In this document: piece after piece, positions 25,315-35,338 of the stretch
Position numbering within the stretch: position 1 is the stretch's first letter
Layout of the letters: every line of letters starts with the position of its first letter
Translations under genes and position numbers: made by a program
From: FACHB-T130 sp042747725
GTDB taxonomy: Bacteria > Cyanobacteriota > Cyanobacteriia > Cyanobacteriales > FACHB-T130
DNA length: 64,000 nucleotides
NCBI RefSeq assembly: GCF_042747725.1
Contig: NZ_JBHZGO010000030.1
Span: forward strand, 1-64,000
Reading direction: 5' to 3'
Notes under the pieces: generated by a model
What the model was told of the DNA's origin: nothing
The model's database searches: none
The model's input: only the letters and a program-made list of their open reading frames with translations

Positions 25315-26601
25315 ATGAATATTGCAGTCGTAGGTCTTAGCCATAAAACAGCGCCGGTTGAGATTCGGGAAAAATTAAGTATTCCAGAGCCAGCGTGTGA
25401 AGGTGCAACTCTTGCCCTCATGAGCTACCCCCACATTGCAGAAGTCGCGATTCTTAGCACCTGCAACCGCCTGGAAATTTACATCGTTGCTCATGAAACC
25501 GAACAGGGAGTTCGGGAAGTTACCCAATTTCTTTCCGAACACAGCAAGTTACCCCTGCATCAACTACGGCAACACTTGTTTGTTTTGTTGCATGAAGATG
25601 CAGTCATGCACTTGATGCGGGTGTCAGCAGGTTTAGATAGTTTGGTGCTGGGCGAAGGGCAAATCCTGGCGCAAGTGAAACATACTCACAAACTAGGACA
25701 GCAATACAAGGGCATCGGTAGCATCCTGAATCGGTTGTTCAAGCAAGCGCTGACTGCTGGGAAGCGAGTCCGGACGGAAACCAGTATCGGTACGGGTGCT
25801 GTCTCAATTAGTTCAGCCGCTGTAGAGTTAGCCCAGATCAAAGCCCAGAACTTGGCAGCTTGTCGAGTGACGATTTTGGGTGCTGGGAAAATGTCCCGGC
25901 TGTTAGTGCAACATTTACTGGCAAAAGGAGCGGTTCACATCTCGGTTCTGAACCGTTCTATCCAGCGGGCGCAGGAATTGGCGAATCAGTTCCCAGAGGC
26001 GCAGTTGCAACTGTATCCGCTGTCGGAAATGATGTCAGCGATCGCTACGTCGGACTTGGTGTTTACCAGTACCTCTTCTACAGAACCACTGTTGAATCGG
26101 TCGAAACTGGAAATTCACCTGGAAGCGCACCGAGGTTTGATGATCTTTGATATTTCTGTCCCGCGCAATGTGGATGGGGATGTTAACGAGCTGGACAACG
26201 TGCAGGCGTTTAATGTCGATGACTTAAAGGCAGTGGTGGCTCAGAATCACGAAAGCCGCCGTAAGATGGCAATGGAAGCCCAGGGGCTGCTAGAAGAAGA
26301 GGTGGAAGCCTTTGATGTCTGGTGGCGATCGCTCGAAACCGTTCCCACCATCAGCTGCCTGCGTGATAAAATGGAAACGATTCGCACTCAAGAGTTAGAA
26401 AAAGCTTTGTCTCGCTTGGGTACGGAATTTGCCGAAAGACATCAAGAAGTTATCGAAGCACTAACGCGCGGAATTGTCAACAAAATTCTGCACGATCCGA
26501 TGGTACAACTGCGATCGCAACAAGATATCGAAGCCAGACGCAAAGCGATGCAGGCACTCCAAACTCTGTTTAACCTGGATATAGGCGAACAATTTAGCTA
26601 A
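25315..26601 (+). CDS. hemA: Glutamyl-tRNA reductase
   Basis: A 428-residue enzyme that reduces glutamyl-tRNA(Glu) to glutamate-1-semialdehyde with NADPH, the committed step toward haem, chlorophyll and bilins. Cys50 in EVAILSTCNRLEIY is the catalytic nucleophile, GLDSLVLGEGQILAQVK is the family signature, VTILGAGKMSRLLVQHLL is the NADPH-binding fold, and the C-terminal helices (EKALSRLGTEFAERHQEVIEALTRGIVNKILHDP) form the dimerisation domain. Length is normal. It lies 142 bases after glpX with repeat DNA between. Confidence 0.96.
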   Translation: MNIAVVGLSHKTAPVEIREKLSIPEPACEGATLALMSYPHIAEVAILSTCNRLEIYIVAHETEQGVREVTQFLSEHSKLPLHQLRQHLFVLLHEDAVMHLMRVSAGLDSLVLGEGQILAQVKHTHKLGQQYKGIGSILNRLFKQALTAGKRVRTETSIGTGAVSISSAAVELAQIKAQNLAACRVTILGAGKMSRLLVQHLLAKGAVHISVLNRSIQRAQELANQFPEAQLQLYPLSEMMSAIATSDLVFTSTSSTEPLLNRSKLEIHLEAHRGLMIFDISVPRNVDGDVNELDNVQAFNVDDLKAVVAQNHESRRKMAMEAQGLLEEEVEAFDVWWRSLETVPTISCLRDKMETIRTQELEKALSRLGTEFAERHQEVIEALTRGIVNKILHDPMVQLRSQQDIEARRKAMQALQTLFNLDIGEQFS

Positions 26602-26609
26602 TCGTTCAG

Positions 26610-26672
26610 AGTTCATCGTTCAGGGTTCATGGCAACTTCTATGAACAACGAACAACGAACAATGAACAATGA
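26610..26672. repeat. Inverted GTTCATCGTTCA-type repeat after hemA
   Basis: AGTTCATCGTTCAGGGTTCAT is followed by ATGAACAACGAACAACGAACA and AATGAACAATGAA, giving a long imperfect hairpin. It separates hemA from the UPF0182 gene and ends one base or so before its ATG. Confidence 0.55.
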
Positions 26673-26675
26673 ATA

Positions 26676-29663
26676 ATGAATCGAATTTTTCCAGGGATTG
26701 TACTGCTACTAGGACTGTGGCTAGCCTTCGATCTAGTCGCTTACCTAGTAGCAGATGTTTTTTGGTTTCAGGAAGTCGGATATCTACCGGCGTTTCTTCT
26801 CAGGGTAAGAACTCAGCTGGGGTTGTGGGCGATCGCATTTATTGTCACAGCTGGCTTTTCACTGGGTAATTTATATCTGGCTCATCTTCTTAAGTATCCT
26901 AAAGAGATCCCCCCAACCCCCCTTAAAAAGGGGGGCTTTGATTCCCCCTTTTTACTAGGGAAGCGGCGCGTTAGCGCGAGGGTGAGGGGGGATCGAGTCT
27001 TAACCGAAGAGTATAAGGGAGAATCCTTTTTTTCAATCAGTCCTCAGTCGTCAGCACTGAAATTGCGATCGCTTTTGCCTGGGATAGGGGTACTTAGTGT
27101 GCTGATTGGGTTGATGCTGCTGCACTATGGTCAAATAGCAGCTAGTTATTGGCATCCTAATGTTAGCTTGCCGAGTGTATCTCCCCTTTTGCCAGTTTGG
27201 TTTCAGCCTGAGTTGATATGGCAGATGGGTAGAAAGACGCTTTCTAGCATCTGGCAAGTTGTCGTGGTGTTGGTAGCGGCGGCGCTGGTGTTGATTTATC
27301 CGCAGTTTTTGTTAACAGCGATCGCGCTTTTCCTCAGTTTATTCTTTGGACTGGTGCTGTCAAGTCACTGGGCGAGAATCTTACAGTATTTCCATACCAC
27401 CAGTTTTAACAACACCGATCCCTTATTTGGGCGAGATATCAGCTTTTATGTATTTCAGTTGCCAGTTTGGGAGTTACTAGGATTTTGGGTTTTCGGACTA
27501 TTTTTGTATGGTTTTGTAGCAGTCACCCTGATATATTTGCTGTCTGGAGATAGTTTGAGTGAGGGCAGATTTCCAGGGTTTTCCAAATCCCAGATGCGTC
27601 ATTTGTGCGGACTCGGTAGTTGCCTATGTGCTGCTTTTGCTCTCGGTTATTGGTTATGGCGCTATCAATTGTTGTATTCCACCACCGGCGTTACCTATGG
27701 TGCCAGTTACACTGATGTCAGCGTGCGATTGCCACTGTATACCGGATTGAGCGTATTCTCACTAGCGATCGCGCTACTTTTGTTCTGGCAGACAATTCAA
27801 TTTAAAATAAAAAGTTTTAATTTTAAAATTATTTACATTGCCTTTTTAATATTTAATTTTTCATTTTTGATTGCCTTACCCACCGTGGTGCAATGCCTCA
27901 TCGTTCAACCCAATGAATTGGCGCGAGAACGAACCTATATTGAACACAGTATTGCCTTTACCAGGGCAGCATTTAATTTAGAGAATATTGAAGTTAAAAC
28001 CTTCGACCCTCAAGGGAATCTTACTGCCGCAGACATCCAGCAGAATGAACTGACGATTCGCAATATTCGCCTTTGGGATAAGCGCCCACTTCTACAAACA
28101 AATCGCCAGTTGCAACAAATCCGTCTCTATTACAAGTTTCCTGACGCTGACATTGACCGATATACCTTGAAGATAGCAGCTTCAGAGGAAACCAGGCAGA
28201 CCGAAAGGCAACAAGTGATTATCGCAGCTAGAGAGTTAGACTACAGTGCTGTTCCCCCGGAAGCAAAGACTTGGGTAAACAAACATTTGATTTATACTCA
28301 CGGTTATGGATTTACCCTCAGTCCGGTCAATAGAGTTGGTTCTGGTGGACTGCCAGACTATTTTGTTAAAGACATAGCCACCAATCCCGATGCTGCTAAC
28401 AACAGCGCCTTAAATGTATCTAGCGAACGGATTCGGGCCAGCATTCCGATTGGGATACCCCGGATTTATTACGGCGAAATCAGCAATACTTATGTGATGA
28501 CGCCAACCAGAGTCAAAGAGTTAGATTATCCCAGTGGCAACGAGAATGTTTATAACACCTACGATGGCACTGGCGGCGTCTCCATCGGTTCGTGGTGGCA
28601 GCGTCTTTTATTTGCCGAGTATTTGAAAGACTGGCAAATGATGTTTACGCGGAATTTCACACCGCAAACCAAGGTGTTGTTTCGTCGTAATATAACACAG
28701 CGAGTTCAGGCGATCGCCCCTTTCTTGCGGTTCGATAGCGATCCCTACTTGGTAGTTGCCAAGACCGATGCATCGAACGAGCAAAATTACCTTTACTGGA
28801 TTATCGATGCTTATACAACAAGCGATCGCTATCCCTACTCCGACCCTGGCGAAAAGCAATTTAATTACATCCGCAACTCCGTCAAAGTTGTCATTGATGC
28901 CTATAACGGTTCGGTTAATTGTTACGTTGCCGACCCCCAAGACCCGATTATTACCTCCTGGTCTGCGATCTTTCCCGACCTGCTAAAACCATTAAATGCT
29001 ATGCCCACTTCCCTGCGGAGTCATCTTCGCTATCCAGTGGACTTTTTCAGCATTCAGTCAGAACGGTTGCGGACTTATCACATGACCGACCCGCAGGTGT
29101 TTTACAATCGGGAAGACCAGTGGCAGGTTCCGACTGAGATTTATGGTAGCGAACCGCGACCCGTGGAACCTTACTACCTGATCATGAAACTGCCGACGGC
29201 CCAGGAAGAAGAATTTATTCTTCTCCTTCCCTTCACACCCAGGCAACGCACCAACTTAATTGCCTGGTTGGCGGCACGTTCCGATGGAGATGAATATGGC
29301 AAGTTGTTACTCTACGAGTTTCCCAAGCAACAACTGGTTTACGGAACCGAGCAAATCGAAGCTTTAATCAACCAAGATCCGGTCATTTCTCAGCAGATTT
29401 CTCTGTGGAATCGGCAGGGTTCACGGGCAATTCAAGGTAATTTGTTAGTAATTCCGATAGAGCGATCGCTCCTCTACGTCGAACCTCTTTATCTAGAAGC
29501 CGAACAAAATAGTTTGCCAACATTAGTGAGAGTCATTGCTGCCTACGAAAATCGCATCGTCATGGCAGAAACTTTAGAAGAATCACTTCAAGCAATCTTC
29601 CAGACAGAAAAACCAGCTACCCCAGCAATTATCCGTCCAGTCGAACCGTTGGGCACTCCTTAA
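26676..29663 (+). CDS. UPF0182 family large membrane protein, with an in-frame repeat insertion
   Basis: A 995-residue protein with about seven transmembrane segments in the first 420 residues (MNRIFPGIVLLLGLWLAFDL, ..., then ALVLIYPQFLLTAIALFLSLFFG and others) and a large extracytoplasmic C-terminal domain. Segments such as NPLFGRDISFYVF-like TDPLFGRDISFYVFQLP, LPDYFVKDIA and WRVPTEIY-like QWQVPTEIY are characteristic of UPF0182 (COG1615), found in cyanobacteria and actinobacteria; function unknown. Residues about 77-109 (EIPPTPLKKGGFDSPFLLGK and the following basic text) are coded by a dispersed DNA repeat and break a loop between the first helices. Confidence 0.88.
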   Translation: MNRIFPGIVLLLGLWLAFDLVAYLVADVFWFQEVGYLPAFLLRVRTQLGLWAIAFIVTAGFSLGNLYLAHLLKYPKEIPPTPLKKGGFDSPFLLGKRRVSARVRGDRVLTEEYKGESFFSISPQSSALKLRSLLPGIGVLSVLIGLMLLHYGQIAASYWHPNVSLPSVSPLLPVWFQPELIWQMGRKTLSSIWQVVVVLVAAALVLIYPQFLLTAIALFLSLFFGLVLSSHWARILQYFHTTSFNNTDPLFGRDISFYVFQLPVWELLGFWVFGLFLYGFVAVTLIYLLSGDSLSEGRFPGFSKSQMRHLCGLGSCLCAAFALGYWLWRYQLLYSTTGVTYGASYTDVSVRLPLYTGLSVFSLAIALLLFWQTIQFKIKSFNFKIIYIAFLIFNFSFLIALPTVVQCLIVQPNELARERTYIEHSIAFTRAAFNLENIEVKTFDPQGNLTAADIQQNELTIRNIRLWDKRPLLQTNRQLQQIRLYYKFPDADIDRYTLKIAASEETRQTERQQVIIAARELDYSAVPPEAKTWVNKHLIYTHGYGFTLSPVNRVGSGGLPDYFVKDIATNPDAANNSALNVSSERIRASIPIGIPRIYYGEISNTYVMTPTRVKELDYPSGNENVYNTYDGTGGVSIGSWWQRLLFAEYLKDWQMMFTRNFTPQTKVLFRRNITQRVQAIAPFLRFDSDPYLVVAKTDASNEQNYLYWIIDAYTTSDRYPYSDPGEKQFNYIRNSVKVVIDAYNGSVNCYVADPQDPIITSWSAIFPDLLKPLNAMPTSLRSHLRYPVDFFSIQSERLRTYHMTDPQVFYNREDQWQVPTEIYGSEPRPVEPYYLIMKLPTAQEEEFILLLPFTPRQRTNLIAWLAARSDGDEYGKLLLYEFPKQQLVYGTEQIEALINQDPVISQQISLWNRQGSRAIQGNLLVIPIERSLLYVEPLYLEAEQNSLPTLVRVIAAYENRIVMAETLEESLQAIFQTEKPATPAIIRPVEPLGTP
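26906..26994. repeat. Dispersed repeat with GATCCCCCC/GGGGGGATC ends inside UPF0182
   Basis: An 89-bp stretch bounded by inverted GATCCCCCC (26906-26914) and GGGGGGATC (26986-26994), with internal complementary CCCCCCTT/AAGGGGGG and GCGCGTTAGCGCG. Its coding reading, IPPTPLKKGG, is a phrase repeatedly met in unrelated cyanobacterial proteins, which identifies it as repeat-derived. Confidence 0.75.
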
Positions 29664-30344
29664 ACGAGTAGTTCAACATAGGAAACTTGACCGAATGTGG
29701 GCTAAAACTGAGAGCTTGCATCTTCAGTCCACTAAGCGTGGACTTGATTCTATTAGCCCGGTTGAGTTCCGGGCGGGATTGGCGACTTGTTGAGAATGGT
29801 GCAAGATGTGAGCTAAAAGCAACTTAAGTATTCTTATCCCATTCAAGGATATATTCTCAACAATTCATCGCCATCCTAATTTATCTGTGAACTCCTCTTC
29901 CCTCTTCTTCTCTTCTCTCTTCTCTCTTCTCTTCTCTTCCCTCTGCGTCCTTGGCGTCCTCTGCGGTTCGTTAAAAAAGTCTCACCAATCAAATAGGACT
30001 GCTATAGTTCCTACTTTATCGTTCATGACAACTCTTCTTCAACGAACAGATGAGCAAGTGTATCTAGAGAAAATAACTTAGTAGAACCCATGAAATTACC
30101 GAAGCCGAAAATAGGTCTGTGATGCAATACTTGCTAGAACAGCGTTGTGTTGAAAACGTGCGGCTATTTGCGTATCCAACGATTTACAATGGCATCAGTT
30201 TGCCAGTACTCAAACAGAAATAGTTCGACATATAAATTAAAAGAAAGTATCCTACTGCGATTAATTATCCTAAATCTCCATAACGCGATCGCTCTCATTG
30301 TCAAGCGCTGAAAATAAATTGACATAAAAACACTAATAAACCTG
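29664..30344. other. Repeat-rich intergenic region before the signalling cluster
   Basis: Contains GTCCAC/GTGGAC hairpin at 29727-29743, GGTGCAAGATGTGAG near 29798 (one terminal repeat of the 158-bp element family at 61175), a polypyrimidine (TCTTC/TCTCTTC)n tract at about 29888-29943, and CCTCTGCGTCCTTGGCGTCCTCTGCGGTTCG, read as the inverse of the repeat near 2248. A remnant of a phosphatase gene at 30083-30223 is listed separately. Confidence 0.55.
30083..30223 (+). pseudogene. Decayed fragment of a SpoIIE/PP2C phosphatase C-terminus
   Basis: One frame reads RTHEITEAENRSVMQYLLEQ and, further on, ISLPVLKQK before TAG at 30221-30223. It aligns with the C-terminus of the intact phosphatase fusion downstream: YTDGITEAENRFRVRYGLER ... 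DDITLLVLKQK. At DNA level GAAGCCGAAAATAG and CTCAAACAGAAATA are shared. The fragment lacks a start and about 20 codons of the middle, so it is the remnant of a duplicated or replaced phosphatase gene. Confidence 0.6.
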
Positions 30345-33140
30345 ATGACCTCAACACCATTGCCGACAATAATAGACTCTGCCCCTCCAAATCGGTACTC
30401 AGCCCCGCGCTTACCCCGCAGTCTTAGCTCTCTAGAAACGTGGGGCTTTGGTCTGACAGCTCATATCTCGTGGCCTGCCATTGCCCCCGCACTGCACGTT
30501 GCTCTGGGAACTGGGGCTATTTTCGTCTGGTTGCCAGGAACAATCCTCGGCATCTTGCTAAACCTGCAAGTAAAACGCTTAGGCAGGCATTTTCCCGACG
30601 TAGCCGGAGGAACGCCCAACTATACCACCCGGTTGCTAAAGCACTATCCGGGGCTAGCCCGTTACGCAGCAATTGGTTACTTCTTCAGCTGGGTCTCAAC
30701 GCTGGCGATTAACGTAGTTGTGCTTACAGAACTGATTAAGGTAAACCTGGAGCCTTTAGGGATTGCTTGTCCCGATACTCTCGTAAAAATTGGCTTTACG
30801 CTGATCACTTTTATTTTGGCGTTTAGCGGCACCCGCGCCTTAAGTATTCTGCACTTATTTTTTGTCATCCCGGCAATTGGACTTTTACTCGCTTTTTGCC
30901 TATTTGGCATCGGCTGGTTAGCCACTTCCCCAGCCAGTCCTGGCTTTTTCCCGACCACTTGGTCGCATCTCTCTTTTGTGGATTGGGCGAAGTGGTTATT
31001 CTTCGTCACCTACACGACCTACGCTTGTGAATCTGCGTCTGCATTTGTTGCCGATAGCCGCCGTCCTGATGAAACGTTGCGGTTCCTAACTATCTCATCT
31101 TGGATCATGCCGCCCATCTTTCTGGGGGGTTCCTGGGTACTGATGCGCTTAGCCACCGACCCAAGTCTGGGCGGTGACACCTTCTTAAATTTGTTAGCGG
31201 TTTCCACGCCATTCTGGGGAAAGTCGGCAGCTTTCATCGTTACCTTTTTTCTTGCCGCTGGTTCGCTTCTCTCGTGCGCGACGGTGGTTTCCAACTGTCC
31301 CCGGATGCTGTACCAACTTGCCGTGGACGGACATTTATCTCCCGTGTTCGCTGTGGTGTCCCGACGGGGTGTATTCGGTCCCGCCTTGGTGCTGACGTTG
31401 TTGCTCAGTCTGATTTGTCTAGCTTGGGGAGATGTCCCCCGGATTGCGGTCGTGAGTAACACCGGCTGGTTTGTATCGATCATGTCGGTGCATTTAGCAC
31501 TGTGGCTGCGCCGAAAGAGACCGGAGGTATTTCTGCCTTGGTGGTCGGGTGTCTTGTTTTTGCTGGAAGTCGTTGTCTTGGTGGTTGGGGGTTTGGCTTG
31601 GGGTTGGAAAGACTTCTTGATTGGGTTGCTATTTCCCCTAGGGATTTTGGCAGCAGATCGGGTGATGCGCCACATCCGGTTGGCACCCTTTCATCCCGCT
31701 TGGTGGATTCAGCATTACCGAGGGCGATCGCAAACTAAAATATCCGATTTTGTCGCCTTTCAGGTGGTCATCCTGATCTTACTGATCTGTAGCGCTGCCA
31801 CCATTAGCTGGGTGTTTAGAGCCAGAGTCGGAATGATAGACGTTGGTCATAACAGCAACAATCTGTATGTGGTGCTGCTGCTGACGATTGCTTTTGTTGG
31901 GGTAGCGATCGCTTGCTGGACAAGTTTGCCCCAAGTCACGGCAATCGTCGAAGCCAGAGAACAGTCTGAGCATTTGTTCAATATTGCCATTGACGCGATT
32001 CTCGTAGTCGATGAAAACGGCGTCATTCGTCAAGCCAACCCAGCCGCCGAGCAACTATTAACAGCGATCGCTCCCCATCTCCTGGGATATCGTCTCAACC
32101 AGATATTTCCCGCCTTGGCAGGTCAGCCAGATGATTGGTCGAGCCGAAGCGAACATACCCTAAAAACGCCCGAACATCCTACCATTGTTGAGGCAGCCGT
32201 CTCCAACCGTTTCAATCAAGACTTCCAAGAATATGTGATCCTGGTGCGCGATATTACTGAGCGCAAGCAAGCTGAGGAGGCGGTGCGGAATTACAGCTAC
32301 ACTTTGGAACAAAAAGTTGAGGAACGCACCAGCGAACTCGCTCACGCCAACGGCGAGATTCTTGCCCTCAACGAGCGTCTCCAAGCCGACAATATCCGCA
32401 TGGGCGCTGAGTTAGCCGTGACGCGCCGACTGCAACAGATGCTATTGCCCAAACAGCAAGAACTTGAATCGATTGCCGGACTGGAGATTGCCAGCTTTAT
32501 GGAACCAGCCGAAGAGGTAGGCGGCGACTACTACGATGTACTCAATTACGAGGATAAGGTCAAAATCGGGATCGGCGATGTAACCGGACACGGACTCGAA
32601 AGCGGCGTCTTAACGATCATGGTGCAGACAGCAGTCCGGACGCTACTGGAAAACAACGAAACCGACCCCAGGAAATTCTTGGACGTACTCAACCGAACCA
32701 TTTATCACAATGTGCAGCGGATGAATTGCGATAAAAATCTCAGCCTCTCCTTACTGGATTACCAAGCAGGAACGCTGCGCCTGACCGGACAACACGAAGA
32801 AATGATTGTCGTGCGTTCCGGCGGTGAGGTGGAACGGATTGACACGGTTGATTTAGGCTTCCCGATTGGGCTAGAAGCAGACATTACCAATTTCGTCGCC
32901 CAGATTCAGTTGCAATTGCATTCAGGGGACGTAGTGGTGCTGTACACCGATGGCATCACTGAAGCCGAAAATAGATTCAGGGTACGATACGGGTTAGAGC
33001 GGCTGTGTGAGATAGTCAGCCGCAACTGGCAACAGACGGTTGGGGAAATTAAACAAGCCGTAATTGACGATCTGCGGCAGCATATCGGCGAACAGAAAAT
33101 TGACGATGACATCACTTTGCTGGTTCTCAAACAGAAATAA
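30345..33140 (+). CDS. APC-type amino-acid permease fused to PAS and SpoIIE/PP2C phosphatase
   Basis: A 931-residue fusion. Residues about 25-520 carry around a dozen hydrophobic helices of an amino acid-polyamine-organocation permease (SLETWGFGLTAHISWPAIAP, ..., FSGTRALSILHLFFVIPAIG). A PAS domain follows (HLFNIAIDAILVVDENGVIRQANPA, about 545-640) with the typical DITERKQAEEAV exit, a coiled coil, and from about 690 a SpoIIE-type Ser/Thr phosphatase: AEEVGGDYYDVL, GIGDVTGHGLESG, YTDGITEAEN and DDDITLLVLKQK supply the metal-binding aspartates. It probably senses a substrate through the permease-like part and dephosphorylates a STAS protein such as the product at 35964. The fusion is unusual. 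Confidence 0.87.
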   Translation: MTSTPLPTIIDSAPPNRYSAPRLPRSLSSLETWGFGLTAHISWPAIAPALHVALGTGAIFVWLPGTILGILLNLQVKRLGRHFPDVAGGTPNYTTRLLKHYPGLARYAAIGYFFSWVSTLAINVVVLTELIKVNLEPLGIACPDTLVKIGFTLITFILAFSGTRALSILHLFFVIPAIGLLLAFCLFGIGWLATSPASPGFFPTTWSHLSFVDWAKWLFFVTYTTYACESASAFVADSRRPDETLRFLTISSWIMPPIFLGGSWVLMRLATDPSLGGDTFLNLLAVSTPFWGKSAAFIVTFFLAAGSLLSCATVVSNCPRMLYQLAVDGHLSPVFAVVSRRGVFGPALVLTLLLSLICLAWGDVPRIAVVSNTGWFVSIMSVHLALWLRRKRPEVFLPWWSGVLFLLEVVVLVVGGLAWGWKDFLIGLLFPLGILAADRVMRHIRLAPFHPAWWIQHYRGRSQTKISDFVAFQVVILILLICSAATISWVFRARVGMIDVGHNSNNLYVVLLLTIAFVGVAIACWTSLPQVTAIVEAREQSEHLFNIAIDAILVVDENGVIRQANPAAEQLLTAIAPHLLGYRLNQIFPALAGQPDDWSSRSEHTLKTPEHPTIVEAAVSNRFNQDFQEYVILVRDITERKQAEEAVRNYSYTLEQKVEERTSELAHANGEILALNERLQADNIRMGAELAVTRRLQQMLLPKQQELESIAGLEIASFMEPAEEVGGDYYDVLNYEDKVKIGIGDVTGHGLESGVLTIMVQTAVRTLLENNETDPRKFLDVLNRTIYHNVQRMNCDKNLSLSLLDYQAGTLRLTGQHEEMIVVRSGGEVERIDTVDLGFPIGLEADITNFVAQIQLQLHSGDVVVLYTDGITEAENRFRVRYGLERLCEIVSRNWQQTVGEIKQAVIDDLRQHIGEQKIDDDITLLVLKQK

Positions 33141-33274
33141 GCCGAGTTTGCAGGAAAATGTTCTGTAAAGTTTGTTAGAAAAGTTACTGAGAAAGGGAAT
33201 ATTTAAATAGCGATCCAAAATTCTAAAAATATCCCTTGCTAGGGGAAGTCATTTTCTGGCAAAAATAAAAACCT

Positions 33275-35218
33275 ATGGCAATCGAGAAAGAAAAAGCATT
33301 AACAGAACAGCTCTTTTTGAGGATAGAAAGCTTGTCCCAAGAACTGGAAGACTTGAAAAGAGAAAAGGCTGACCTGGAAATCTTGCTGGAGAATACGACA
33401 GAACATTCAGATACGGTTACAGCTCAGTTGTATGACAAGGCAGTGGAGGCGGGCAAGCAAAGCGATCGCAGGCTGGCGCAATTTCTGGAAGCTCTGCCAG
33501 TGGGTGTCTTCGTGGTTGATGCTAGCGGTAAATCCTACTACGCCAATCAGACAGCACAGCAAATCCTGGGCAAAGGTATTATGTCAGAAACCACTCTTGA
33601 GGAATTGTCAGAGAGTTATCAACTCTATGTCGCAGGCACAGAGCAATTGTACCCCAGCGATCGCCTGCCGCTCGTGCGGGCGTTGAGAGGCGAAAAAGTA
33701 GCCGTTGACAATTCGGAGATTCACCAAACAGACAAATTGATTCCTATAGAGGTGTGGGCGTCCCCAATTTTTGATGACAAGGACAATATTGCTTATGCTA
33801 TTGCCGCCTTTCAAGACACCACCGAGCGCAAGCGAGCCGCAGAAGCGCTGCAACAAGCGGAAGCTAGGTATCGCAGTATTTTTGAAAACGCTATTGAGGG
33901 GATTTTTCAGATTACATTGGACGGACACTACATCTGTGTGAATCCGGCATTGGCAAAAATCTACGGCTATGAGTCTCCTGAGGAGATGATGAATAGCATC
34001 CCAGAAATCAAATATCAAGTTTATGTTGACCCGAAATGCCGTGACAATCTCATAGATTTATTAACCGAGCAGGGTGAAGTTAAGGGATTCGAGTATCAAA
34101 TTTATCGCCAAGATGGCAGCATCATCTGGATTTCGGAGAATACCCGTGCGATTTGTGATGCCAACGGCACCTTACTCTACTACGAGGGAACCACCATTGA
34201 TATCACGGAGCGCCAGCAGATTGAGCAATCTCTCAGGGCAAGCGAAGCGCGAGAACGAGAAAAAGCTCAACAATTAGAGCGATCGCTGCGCGACTTGCAG
34301 CAAGCTCAAGTTCAATTAGTACAAAGTGAAAAAATGTCCTCTCTTGGGCAATTGGTCGCCGGAATTGCCCACGAAATCAACAATCCAGTTAACTTTCTAT
34401 CTGGCAATCTCGCCTATGCCTATGACTACACCTGCAATTTACTCAGGTTGTTAAAACTTTACCAACAGCATTATTCAAATCCAGCACCGGAAATCCAATC
34501 AGAGGCACAAGCTATTGATATTGACTTCTTAACCGAAGACCTGCCTAAAATACTTTCTTCTATGAAAATAGGCATAGACCGCATCCATCAAATTAGCGTG
34601 TCTCTGCGAACCTTCTCTCGTGCCGATACATCCATTAAGACACTTTTTAATATTCATGATGGGATTGATAGTACTCTACTGATTTTGAAACATCGCCTGA
34701 CTCCTAACGGAAATCGCCCGGAAATTAAATTAATTAAAGAATATGAAAACATCCCGCTTGTAGAGTGCTATGCTGGACAACTAAATCAAGTGTTTATGAA
34801 TCTCATTGCCAATGCCATTGATGCGCTAGAAGAAGCAATGGCATCTGGAACGTTAGTTTTCAGTAACAATCAAAACCCCGTGCCTACTATTTGGATTCAT
34901 ACTGAAATAAAGTATGGAGAACCAAGGATAAAGGATGAAAACGGATTGGTTAATTCTTCATGTTTGGAACTTAATTTTTCTCATATCGCGATCCGGATTG
35001 CCGATAATGGAGCTGGAATTTCCGAAGAGGCAAAGCAACAGTTATTTAAACCTTTATTTACAACTAAACAAGTCGGTAAAGGCACCGGATTGGGTCTATC
35101 AATCAGTTACCAAATTGTGGTAGAAAAACATGGGGGACAGCTTAGATGTATCTCTGAGCCAGGACAAGGAACAGAATTCTACATTGAGATTCCGATTGGC
35201 TGTGTAGAGGAAAATTAA
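33275..35218 (+). CDS. Cytoplasmic PAS-PAS histidine kinase
   Basis: A 647-residue soluble kinase. A coiled-coil start containing EKADLEILLENTTEHSDTV precedes PAS1 (RRLAQFLEALPVGVFVVDAS) and PAS2 (RYRSIFENAIEGIFQITLDG), then a coiled coil and a HisKA-like region SSLGQLVAGIAHEINNPVNF with the phosphorylated His near residue 366. N box FMNLIANAIDAL, G1 IADNGAGIS and G2 GTGLGLSISYQIVVEKHGG complete the ATPase. No response regulator is adjacent. It lies 134 bases after the permease-phosphatase and shares its N-terminal coiled coil and first PAS with the nucleotide cyclase at 36384. Confidence 0.88.
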   Translation: MAIEKEKALTEQLFLRIESLSQELEDLKREKADLEILLENTTEHSDTVTAQLYDKAVEAGKQSDRRLAQFLEALPVGVFVVDASGKSYYANQTAQQILGKGIMSETTLEELSESYQLYVAGTEQLYPSDRLPLVRALRGEKVAVDNSEIHQTDKLIPIEVWASPIFDDKDNIAYAIAAFQDTTERKRAAEALQQAEARYRSIFENAIEGIFQITLDGHYICVNPALAKIYGYESPEEMMNSIPEIKYQVYVDPKCRDNLIDLLTEQGEVKGFEYQIYRQDGSIIWISENTRAICDANGTLLYYEGTTIDITERQQIEQSLRASEAREREKAQQLERSLRDLQQAQVQLVQSEKMSSLGQLVAGIAHEINNPVNFLSGNLAYAYDYTCNLLRLLKLYQQHYSNPAPEIQSEAQAIDIDFLTEDLPKILSSMKIGIDRIHQISVSLRTFSRADTSIKTLFNIHDGIDSTLLILKHRLTPNGNRPEIKLIKEYENIPLVECYAGQLNQVFMNLIANAIDALEEAMASGTLVFSNNQNPVPTIWIHTEIKYGEPRIKDENGLVNSSCLELNFSHIAIRIADNGAGISEEAKQQLFKPLFTTKQVGKGTGLGLSISYQIVVEKHGGQLRCISEPGQGTEFYIEIPIGCVEEN

Positions 35219-35338
35219 TGAGCAAATGCTCTAAAATGTTCAAACAAAAATCGGTAATCGTTAATGAGTGTTAAGTTAGAAGAATATTATTTAATTCAAA
35301 CTTAAAAATATTACCAATTACCAAATGACAAAATTGAT

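Noticed and set aside
29887..30081. 64-codon + strand frame
   Set aside because: It begins in a polypyrimidine tract (Ser/Leu/Phe run) and crosses dispersed repeat text.
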